In this document: positions 56,991-64,000 of the stretch, one piece after another
How positions within the stretch are numbered: position 1 is the stretch's first letter
Layout: each line of letters starts with the position of its first letter
Assembly (NCBI RefSeq): GCF_003992675.1
Contig: NZ_RZMZ01000016.1
Span: 186,001 to 250,000 of the forward strand
Length of the DNA: 64,000 bases
Reading direction: 5' to 3'
From: Flagellimonas marinaquae
GTDB taxonomy: Bacteria > Bacteroidota > Bacteroidia > Flavobacteriales > Flavobacteriaceae
Notes under the pieces: model-generated
Seen by the model: only the letters and a program-made list of their open reading frames with translations
Database searches by the model: none
Told to the model about the DNA's origin: nothing
Made by a program: the position numbers and the translations under genes

Positions 56991-58247
56991 ATGTTCAACA
57001 AAGATAGATGGCGTGAAATAATAGAGGTGCTCACCACCAATGTGTGGCGTACCATTTTTACGGCCTTTGGCGTGTGCTGGGGCATCTTTATTCTTATCGT
57101 ACTATTGGCGGCCGGAAAGGGTCTGGAAAATGGTATCAAACAGGATTTTGGGAACATTGCCACCAACACTATGTTTATGTGGACCCGTGCCACCACCAAG
57201 GGCTACGAGGGCTTGCCCAAAGGGCGAAGCTTTGAGTTCAAGATAGACGATGTGCAAGCCTTGCGGGATAATGTCCCCAACCTTAGGTTTATTTCCCCAA
57301 GAAATCAATTGGGTGGTTTTGGAGGCAACAACAATGTGGTGCGTGGTACCCGTACAGGAGCGTTCAATGTTTATGGCGATTACCCAGAAATCATCAATCA
57401 GGACCCCATGACGGTCACTACTGGCAGGTTCCTCAACTATAACGACATCAAGGAAAAAAGAAAAGTGGCCATTATAGGTCAAGGGGTAAAAAACGACCTC
57501 TATGATAAGGACGAAGATGCATTGGGTACCTACATTAAGATACAAGGGGTCAACTTTATGGTCATCGGCACCTATAAAAAGAACAATAGTGATGGGGGCG
57601 AAGAGGGCCAAAAGGAAATTTTTGTTCCGTTTACCTCTTTTTCTCAGGCATTCAACCGCGGAGAGGATGTGGGTTGGATGGCCATTACGGCCAACGATGG
57701 TAGCTCCATCTCCCAATTGAAGGACAAGATTGTGGATGTCATGAAAAAGCGACACAAAGTCCACCCGGAAGACACCCGTGCAGTGGGATATTTTGATCTG
57801 TACGAACAATATAATCGCGTGGAGAGCCTTTTTGGCGCACTAAAGGGTGTGGCCTACATTGTGGGCATTATGGTCCTCCTTTCAGGAATTATTGGAGTGA
57901 GCAATATTATGCTCATTGTGGTAAAGGAGCGCACCAAAGAAATAGGCATACGCAGGGCCTTGGGCGAACAACCCTGGTCCATTAAAAAACAAATTTTGAT
58001 GGAGTCCATTTTCCTTACCCTGATCTCGGGGATGGTGGGCATTATTTTTGGCTCGTTGGTGATTTTCGGAATCAATTCGCTCTTGGATAGCGTAGGGCCC
58101 GTGGATATGTTCATGAGTCCAAGTGTTAGTGTTGGCGTTGTGACCGGCGCACTCACCATCTTGATGGTGTCGGGGCTTCTTGCCGGATTCATTCCTGCGC
58201 AGAGTGCCATACGGGTACGGCCCATCGAAGCATTGCGAACAGAATAA
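56991..58247 (+). CDS. MacB-type ABC permease, first triplet, subunit b
   Basis: A 418-residue permease with the same four-helix layout: N-terminal helix (about 20-42), periplasmic domain, then three helices from about 288, with VKERTKEIGIRRALGEQP and a final SAIRVRPIEALRTE. It probably forms a heterodimer with the preceding permease. Its counterpart in the second triplet is at 61417. The adaptor gene follows after 33 bases. Confidence 0.92.
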   Translation: MFNKDRWREIIEVLTTNVWRTIFTAFGVCWGIFILIVLLAAGKGLENGIKQDFGNIATNTMFMWTRATTKGYEGLPKGRSFEFKIDDVQALRDNVPNLRFISPRNQLGGFGGNNNVVRGTRTGAFNVYGDYPEIINQDPMTVTTGRFLNYNDIKEKRKVAIIGQGVKNDLYDKDEDALGTYIKIQGVNFMVIGTYKKNNSDGGEEGQKEIFVPFTSFSQAFNRGEDVGWMAITANDGSSISQLKDKIVDVMKKRHKVHPEDTRAVGYFDLYEQYNRVESLFGALKGVAYIVGIMVLLSGIIGVSNIMLIVVKERTKEIGIRRALGEQPWSIKKQILMESIFLTLISGMVGIIFGSLVIFGINSLLDSVGPVDMFMSPSVSVGVVTGALTILMVSGLLAGFIPAQSAIRVRPIEALRTE

Positions 58248-58280
58248 TAACTAAGAATCAATCAATTAACAATACGTAAA

Positions 58281-59381
58281 ATGAAAAAATCGGTAACCAT
58301 TGTCATCTTGTTGCTCATCGTAATAGTGTTCGGTGGCTCCATGTACTATCTGTATCAGAAAAATGCGGAGGACCCTGTGGTTTATGAAACGGAAACACCT
58401 TCCAAGAAAACCATCGTGAAAAAGGCTGTGGCCACGGGAAGCATCCTTCCTTTGGAAGAGGTGTTGATCAAGCCCAATATTTCGGGGGTAATCGAGGAAA
58501 TTTATGTGGAAGGAGGCGATTATGTAAAATCTGGGGACCTGTTGGCCAAAATCAGGGTAGTACCCAATCTTTCTGCGCTAAACGATGCGAAGAACGCCAT
58601 CAACGAGGCCAAAATCAATCTGGACGATCAAAAACGGAACTACGAGCGCCAATCCAACCTATTTGGCAAGGGTGTAATCCCGAAAGCGGACCTGGAAAGG
58701 GCGGAAGTGGCCTATGATCAGGCCAAGCAAGCCTACGCCGCGGCCAACCAACGATATGATATTGTGAAGACCGGAACTACCAGCGGGCTGAGCAGCTCAG
58801 CCAATACCCTGATACGGGCTACGGTAAGCGGAATGGTTTTGGAAGTTCCCGTGGAAGTGGGTAATCAGGTCATTGAGAGCAATACCTTCAACGAGGGGAC
58901 CACCATCGCCGCCATCGCCGATATCGACAAAATGATTTTTGAAGGCAAGGTTGACGAATCGGAGGTCGGAAAAATCAAGGAGGACCTTCCTTTGGAAATT
59001 ACAGTGGGTGCCATTGAGAATAGGGTATTCAATGCAGTTCTTGACTACATTGCCCCTAAAGGCAAGCAGGAAAACGGGGCCATTCAATTTGAGATCAAGG
59101 GAACCTTAAAAAAGAACGATACCGTTTTTATTCGCGCAGGGCTCAGTGCGAATGCTTCGATTATTTTGGCAAGGGCCGATAGCGTATTGGCCGTAAAGGA
59201 GGCCTTGGTACAATTTGATGATGAGACCAAAAAACCGTTTGTTGAAGTGGAAACAGCCGACCAGCAATTTGAAAGGAAAGATGTGGAACTTGGCGTTAGC
59301 GATGGTATCTTTGTAGAGGTCAAGTCAGGTTTGGAAGCCAATGACAAAGTCAAGGTGTGGAACGCTTTGGCCAAGGAATAG
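58281..59381 (+). CDS. periplasmic adaptor (HlyD/MacA type), first triplet
   Basis: A 366-residue membrane fusion protein: N-terminal helix (about 4-24), lipoyl half (IKPNISGVIEEIYVEGGDYV), alpha-helical hairpin (about 95-150), second lipoyl half (ATVSGMVLEVPVEVG) and beta-barrel domains. It links the permeases to an outer-membrane TolC channel. It is clearly paralogous to the adaptor at 62716. The 109 bases that follow hold promoter 2 and no gene. Confidence 0.93.
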   Translation: MKKSVTIVILLLIVIVFGGSMYYLYQKNAEDPVVYETETPSKKTIVKKAVATGSILPLEEVLIKPNISGVIEEIYVEGGDYVKSGDLLAKIRVVPNLSALNDAKNAINEAKINLDDQKRNYERQSNLFGKGVIPKADLERAEVAYDQAKQAYAAANQRYDIVKTGTTSGLSSSANTLIRATVSGMVLEVPVEVGNQVIESNTFNEGTTIAAIADIDKMIFEGKVDESEVGKIKEDLPLEITVGAIENRVFNAVLDYIAPKGKQENGAIQFEIKGTLKKNDTVFIRAGLSANASIILARADSVLAVKEALVQFDDETKKPFVEVETADQQFERKDVELGVSDGIFVEVKSGLEANDKVKVWNALAKE

Positions 59382-59422
59382 GGCAATAAATCCACCCCTT
59401 CGGAAAAAAAAGTAAAAAATCT

Positions 59423-59451
59423 TGTAACATTTTAACAACTATACTGTCTTA
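59423..59451 (+). promoter_or_regulatory. bipartite ECF-sigma-like promoter 2 of efflux cluster
   Basis: TGTAACATTTT (59423-59433), 11 bases, TGTCTTA (59445-59451), identical in both blocks and spacing to promoter 1, with unrelated spacer sequence. The ATPase ATG is 39 bases downstream. Confidence 0.6.
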
Positions 59452-59490
59452 CATGCAGAGGTAAACGTAAGATAGCTAACATCATCAATC

Positions 59491-60192
59491 ATGATAGAAA
59501 TCAAAGATCTTCATAAATCTTATAAAATGGGAAGCAATTCCCTTCATGTTTTAAAGGGTATCAATTTTAAAGTAGAGGAAGGTGAACTTGTGGCCATTAT
59601 GGGATCTTCGGGATCAGGAAAATCCACTTTGTTGAATATTTTGGGAATGTTGGATGGAGCCGATTCGGGGGAGTACACCCTGGATGGCGTGCCAATCAAA
59701 AACCTGAGTGAGACCAAAGCGGCCCAATACCGAAACAAATTCTTGGGCTTTATTTTCCAATCCTTTAACCTGATCAACTATAAGAGTGCTTTGGAGAACG
59801 TTGCCCTTCCGCTGTATTACCAAAAGGTACCTAGAAAGGAGCGACAGGAAAAGGCTATGCAATATTTGGAGCGCGTAGGTCTTAAGCCATGGGCAGGACA
59901 CTTGCCCAGTGAGCTTTCCGGAGGTCAAAAACAAAGGGTGGCCATTGCCCGCGCCATGGCCGCTGAACCAAAAGTGCTCTTGGCGGATGAGCCTACCGGT
60001 GCTTTGGACAGTAAGACGTCCTATGAGGTGATGGACCTTATCCAAAAAATCAACGACGACGGGAATACCATTTTGGTGGTGACCCACGAAGAAGACATTG
60101 CCCACATGTGCAAACGCATTGTGCACTTAAAGGATGGGGTAATTGTGGAAGATAAAAAAGTAGAACAAGTAAGAGCGGGACAGTATGTTTGA
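59491..60192 (+). CDS. ABC ATPase (MacB/LolD type)
   Basis: A 233-residue nucleotide-binding subunit: Walker A GSSGSGKST (about 37-45), Q-loop FQSFNL, signature LSGGQKQRVAIARA, Walker B VLLADEPTGALD, H-loop VTHEED. Its size and the LNILGMLDGADSGEY motif place it in the MacB/LolD class. It is the only ATPase in the cluster and may serve both permease pairs. Its last 8 bases overlap the next permease. Confidence 0.95.
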   Translation: MIEIKDLHKSYKMGSNSLHVLKGINFKVEEGELVAIMGSSGSGKSTLLNILGMLDGADSGEYTLDGVPIKNLSETKAAQYRNKFLGFIFQSFNLINYKSALENVALPLYYQKVPRKERQEKAMQYLERVGLKPWAGHLPSELSGGQKQRVAIARAMAAEPKVLLADEPTGALDSKTSYEVMDLIQKINDDGNTILVVTHEEDIAHMCKRIVHLKDGVIVEDKKVEQVRAGQYV

Positions 60193-61414
60193 TCGCGACG
60201 TTTGGCAGGAAATTTTCAATACGCTAAAGACCAACAAGCTGAGAACCTTTTTAACGGGTTTTTCGGTGGGATGGGCCATCTTCATTTTGGTGATGCTGCT
60301 TGCATCTGTAAATGGAATGCAGAATGGTTTTGTGGGGCAGTTTAATGACGACGCCACTAACTCCATTTTTGTGCGCCCAGGAACCACATCCAAAGCATAC
60401 GGTGGTTTCGAAGCCGGTAGACGCATCCAGCTCAAGAATGATGATCTGGAATACATTAAACAAAGCTTTCCAAACGACATAGAATACATCAGTGCAAGGT
60501 ACTACGCCAATGCAACAGCACGGTACAAAGCAGAGACAGGGTCGTATTCCGTCCAAGCAACACATCCCGATCATCAAGCTATAGAAAAAACACTGGTTAT
60601 TGCCGGAAGGTATATTAATGAGGCCGACGTCGTCAATAAGGCTAAGGTGGCCGTTATCGGAAGAAAAGTGGCCGAGGATTTATTCAAAGACGAAGAACCT
60701 TTGGGCAAATTTGTGGAATTCAATGGATTGCCCTTTAGGGTCATTGGAATCTTTACGGATGATGGAGACGATAATGCAGAAAGAAGAATTTATGCACCTG
60801 TGAGTACGTACCAACGTATTTACGGAAACACCAACGATATCAATGCCATCGCTCTAACGTACAACCCAAATTACGACCTTTCGGAAGCCTTGGAGTTTTC
60901 AGAGCGATTGGAAATCTTAATGAAACGCCGTTATAAAATTTCCCCTGAAGACCAAGCCGGACTTTATGTTTGGAACTACGCTGAAGCTTTTGATAACATC
61001 AGCAGTTTTACCGCAGTACTCAAAGGTATCGGTATTGGTGTAGGGTTTCTCATCTTGGTTGCTGGAATCGTAGGTATCGGTAACATTATGGTATTTACCA
61101 TTAAGGAACGGACCAAGGAAATCGGGGTGCGAAAGGCCCTGGGAGCCAGGCCGCGTCAAATTATAAATTTGGTGTTGTTGGAATCTGTTTTCATCACGGC
61201 CATCTCTGGTTTCGTGGGATTGGCTTTTGCGTGGATGATTCTGGCCGCGGTAGGACCAGCGATTCAGACACCTGCTTTCAGCAATCCATCCGTAAGCCTT
61301 TCGGTGGTGGTCACTGCGACCATCATATTGATCATTGCAGGAGTATTGGCTGGCTTGTTGCCGGCAATGAAGGCCGCGAATGTTAAACCCATTGTTGCAC
61401 TAAGTGATAAATAG
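60185..61414 (+). CDS. MacB-type ABC permease, second triplet, subunit a
   Basis: A 409-residue permease paralogous to the one at 55735: MFDRDVWQEIFNTLKTNKL start, N-terminal helix (about 21-43), periplasmic domain, and three helices from about 280 with IKERTKEIGVRKALGARP. It starts inside the end of the ATPase gene, so production is coupled. The next permease starts 2 bases after its stop. Confidence 0.93.
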   Translation: MFDRDVWQEIFNTLKTNKLRTFLTGFSVGWAIFILVMLLASVNGMQNGFVGQFNDDATNSIFVRPGTTSKAYGGFEAGRRIQLKNDDLEYIKQSFPNDIEYISARYYANATARYKAETGSYSVQATHPDHQAIEKTLVIAGRYINEADVVNKAKVAVIGRKVAEDLFKDEEPLGKFVEFNGLPFRVIGIFTDDGDDNAERRIYAPVSTYQRIYGNTNDINAIALTYNPNYDLSEALEFSERLEILMKRRYKISPEDQAGLYVWNYAEAFDNISSFTAVLKGIGIGVGFLILVAGIVGIGNIMVFTIKERTKEIGVRKALGARPRQIINLVLLESVFITAISGFVGLAFAWMILAAVGPAIQTPAFSNPSVSLSVVVTATIILIIAGVLAGLLPAMKAANVKPIVALSDK

Positions 61415-61416
61415 TT

Positions 61417-62673
61417 ATGTGGTTATTTGATAAAGACTTGTGGATAGAAATTTTTCATACCCTGGGCAAGAATATGTTCAGGACCTTTTTGACCATGTTG
61501 GGGGTTATCTTCGCTATGATCATCTTGGTGCTGTTATTGGGTTCAGCCAATGGGATGAGCAACGGGTTTAACAAACTTTTTGCTGGAACAGCTTCGAACA
61601 GCTTGTTTGTTTGGGGTCAATCCACCTCTGAACCTTATAAAGGATTTGAACGTGGAAGAAGAATCCGATATAAACTTGAGGATGCCGATATCCTAAAAAG
61701 GCAGATTCCTGAAATAGAAGTACTGGCCCCACGTATTGAGTTGGCTAGCCACAGGGGTACTGTAAGTGTATATCGTAACGGTCAAACTAGCGGTTCCGCG
61801 GTGTACGGCGATTATCCCGAAATCGACAACATTACCAAAAAGAAATTGGTGGAAGGTCGATTTTTGAACCAGACCGATATTGAGGACTCCAAAAAAGTCT
61901 GTGTCATTGGAGAGGAAACGTACAAGCTCCTTTTTGAAAAGGGTGAAAAGGCCATTGGAGAGGAAATCCGTATCAATGGGGTATATTTTAGTGTAGTGGG
62001 GATCTACAAACCCAACAACAATATTAATATTGATGGTGAGAACGCGGTGTTCATCCCGTTCAGCACCTTTCAAAAGGCTTTTAATTCTGGGGATCGCATG
62101 GGATGGATGGCCATTGCCGTTGAAGAGAATACACCCGTACCGTTCGTGGAAGCCCAGATCAAAAGCATATTAAAGGCCAAGTACGATATACATCCGGATG
62201 ATGAGCGTGCCATAGGCAGCTTCGATATGTCCGAAATATTCAATAACATCACCGGGTTTACCATGGTACTCAAAGGATTCTCGTTTTTCGTAGGGATTTT
62301 TACCCTACTTGCGGGAGTCATCGCCATCAGTAATATCCTTTTGATTACGGTAAAAGAGCGTACCCAAGAAATTGGGGTGCGTAGGGCCTTGGGCGCAACC
62401 CCGGTCATCGTGAAACGCCAGATTGTTGTCGAGGCCATCGTATTGACCGCATTTGCAGGCCTTGTCGGTTTTGCCATCGCAGTAGGGATATTGTCCATTT
62501 TGAATGCCATGTTTGGCAGTGGGGATGATTTCCCGTTCGTGAAACCCATGATCAGTGTGCCACAGTTTGTCGTATCATTTATTTTAATGGTAGGTCTGAG
62601 CGTGCTCATTGGTCTATTGCCTGCCAACCGTGCGGTAAAAATTAAACCCATAGATGCATTAAGGGAAGAATAA
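61417..62673 (+). CDS. MacB-type ABC permease, second triplet, subunit b
   Basis: A 418-residue permease paralogous to the one at 56991: N-terminal helix (about 20-43), MacB periplasmic domain, three FtsX helices from about 285, with VKERTQEIGVRRALGATP and final KIKPIDALREE. It probably pairs with subunit a. The adaptor gene begins 42 bases downstream. Confidence 0.93.
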   Translation: MWLFDKDLWIEIFHTLGKNMFRTFLTMLGVIFAMIILVLLLGSANGMSNGFNKLFAGTASNSLFVWGQSTSEPYKGFERGRRIRYKLEDADILKRQIPEIEVLAPRIELASHRGTVSVYRNGQTSGSAVYGDYPEIDNITKKKLVEGRFLNQTDIEDSKKVCVIGEETYKLLFEKGEKAIGEEIRINGVYFSVVGIYKPNNNINIDGENAVFIPFSTFQKAFNSGDRMGWMAIAVEENTPVPFVEAQIKSILKAKYDIHPDDERAIGSFDMSEIFNNITGFTMVLKGFSFFVGIFTLLAGVIAISNILLITVKERTQEIGVRRALGATPVIVKRQIVVEAIVLTAFAGLVGFAIAVGILSILNAMFGSGDDFPFVKPMISVPQFVVSFILMVGLSVLIGLLPANRAVKIKPIDALREE

Positions 62674-62715
62674 TCATCATCAATACAATTAAATAACGAA
62701 ATCAAATAAGCAAGA

Positions 62716-63834
62716 ATGAACAAGTATGTAAAGTACGGATTAATAGGGGTAGTGGTCATAGGTATTTTGGCCGCTGTAGTCTACTTTTTAAAGCAGAACA
62801 GTACTCCTGTAGAGCTGTATAAAACCGAAACAGCAGAACGAAAGGATATTGTAAATAAAGTCATCGTAACCGGCAAAGTGATTCCCGAGGACGAGATCAA
62901 CATCAAACCCCAAATTTCCGGAATTATAGACAGGATTTTGTTGGAAGAAGGTGTACAGGTAAAATCTGGCGACCTTATTGCCGTGATCAAGGTAGTTCCC
63001 AATGAACAATCCTTGAACCAAGCTGCCGGAAGGGTGCGTAATGCCGAGTTGGCGCTTAACAACGCCAAGTTGGAGTACGACAGAAACAAGACCCTTTTTG
63101 ATAAGGGTGTTATTTCCAATCAGGATTATAACAACTTAAAGCTGACTTACGAGCAAGCCTTGCAGGAGCTTAAAAACGCCCAGGCCGATTATCAGATCAT
63201 TAAAAAAGGATCTGTGGGAGGTTCAGTGAGTGCCAACACCGATATCAGGGCCACCGTATCCGGAACTATTTTGGAGATTCCGGTAAAAGAGGGTGACCAG
63301 GTAATCCAAAGTAACAACTTTAACGAAGGTACAACCATCGCTACCATTGCGGATATGTCCAAAATGATCTTCGAAGGAGAGGTCGACGAAGCCGAAGTAG
63401 GTAAGTTGAGCGTGGGGATGCCTTTGGAAATTAGTTTAGGAGCCTTGGAAGAGCAAAAATTTGATGCCAAACTAAAGTTCATCGCCCCAAAGGGTGTTGA
63501 GGAAGAGGGTGCCGTTCAATTTAAGATTGAAGGTGATCTTGATGTACAGCCAAGTGATAGTACTTCGTATGTAAGGGCAGGGTATAGTGCCAACGCTTCC
63601 ATTGTATTGGAAGAGAAGAAGGACGTACTGTCCATAAAAGAGGCATTGCTCCAGTTCGATAAGGAAACCGAGAAACCTTATGTGGAAGTTCAAGTGGCCG
63701 AGAACGAATTTGAACGCAGGGACCTAGAGTTGGGCGTAAGTGACGGTATCGACGTGGAGATTGTTTCAGGAATCACCGAGGAGGACAAAATAAAAGTTTG
63801 GAACAAGTTGGAGAAGCGATCTGACGAAGAATAA
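62716..63834 (+). CDS. periplasmic adaptor (HlyD/MacA type), second triplet
   Basis: A 372-residue membrane fusion protein with N-terminal helix (about 6-25), lipoyl half motif IKPQISGIIDRILLEEG, helical hairpin (about 95-150) and ATVSGTILEIPVKEG. It is paralogous to the adaptor at 58281 along its length, including the shared KSGDL and VVPN motifs. It would connect the second permease pair to the TolC protein that follows. Confidence 0.94.
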   Translation: MNKYVKYGLIGVVVIGILAAVVYFLKQNSTPVELYKTETAERKDIVNKVIVTGKVIPEDEINIKPQISGIIDRILLEEGVQVKSGDLIAVIKVVPNEQSLNQAAGRVRNAELALNNAKLEYDRNKTLFDKGVISNQDYNNLKLTYEQALQELKNAQADYQIIKKGSVGGSVSANTDIRATVSGTILEIPVKEGDQVIQSNNFNEGTTIATIADMSKMIFEGEVDEAEVGKLSVGMPLEISLGALEEQKFDAKLKFIAPKGVEEEGAVQFKIEGDLDVQPSDSTSYVRAGYSANASIVLEEKKDVLSIKEALLQFDKETEKPYVEVQVAENEFERRDLELGVSDGIDVEIVSGITEEDKIKVWNKLEKRSDEE

Positions 63835-63855
63835 GATAGGCCAACCGTAACAATA

Positions 63856-64000
63856 ATGAGCAAAATCAAAAAACGAATGAAATCAAAAATTTCAATACTA
63901 CTATTTTTTTGTGCCGTTTTTTCAACAAGCGCACAAGTCAAGAAATGGACATTGGAAGAATGTGTCACGTACGCTGTTGAGAACAACCTAACCGTTGAGC
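63856..64000 (+). CDS. TolC-family outer-membrane channel (partial, runs off window)
   Basis: The 5' end of a TolC-like gene, 48 codons visible. A signal peptide ends STSAQ and is followed at once by WTLEECVTYAVENNL, the standard opening of the mature domain in Bacteroidota TolC proteins. A second ATG at 63877 would give a more typical signal length. It completes the tripartite exporter as the outer-membrane duct. Confidence 0.85.
   Translation, partial: MSKIKKRMKSKISILLFFCAVFSTSAQVKKWTLEECVTYAVENNLTVE

Overview
The window is about 64 kb of ordinary chromosome from a marine-type member of the Bacteroidota, almost certainly family Flavobacteriaceae (a Muricauda/Zobellia-like genus is a guess, not shown). 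Evidence: a 2367-residue SprA, the giant outer-membrane channel of the type IX secretion system; an alternative complex III operon in flavobacterial order followed directly by coxBA; promoters of the Bacteroidota form TTG-N19-21-TAnnTTTG; few Shine-Dalgarno sequences; and a TonB protein with an acidic, proline-rich linker. I see no phage, insertion sequence, CRISPR array, integrase or rRNA.

Layout. 1-1790: tail of an unknown gene, a membrane metallophosphoesterase and a thioredoxin-fold protein without active-site cysteines. 1793-5131 (-): a large DUF2723 membrane protein. 5323-5394: tRNA-Gln. 5457-13383 (-): a secreted metzincin-like protease, a cysteine-cluster protein, a membrane class III nucleotide cyclase and a mosaic secreted protein (PA14, thrombospondin-3 repeats, C-type lectin, HYR-like domain). 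13581-18170: rimP-nusA-infB with a leader hairpin. 18176-18553 (-): SPOR-domain protein. 18694-30624: actABCDEF-coxBA, a respiratory supercomplex operon. 30686-33780: GIN-domain lipoprotein-like protein and an acyl-CoA oxidase-like enzyme. 33867-41579: ruvB, a TsdA-like dihaem cytochrome, queG, an SLC45-type sugar transporter, malic enzyme, ruvA. 41585-50401: sprA, gcvH, vanZ-like, tonB. 50448-55632: haem O synthase, two subunit III genes, subunit IV and a copper/haem assembly set (cysteine-free SCO-like protein, SCO, DUF420, a 70-residue CxxC membrane protein). 55664-64000: a MacB-type tripartite efflux cluster with two permease-permease-adaptor triplets, one ATPase and a truncated TolC.

How it works together. 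ActABCDEF takes electrons from menaquinol and passes them through c haems to CoxBA. The second locus supplies the other oxidase subunits, the haem O precursor of haem A, and the copper-loading factors. SprA and TonB serve the outer membrane. The efflux cluster has two copies of an identical bipartite promoter-like element, TGTAACATTTT-N11-TGTCTTA, unlike the housekeeping promoters elsewhere in the window; it suggests extracytoplasmic-function sigma control of both halves. This and the small oxidase-maturation proteins are the least described parts of the window.
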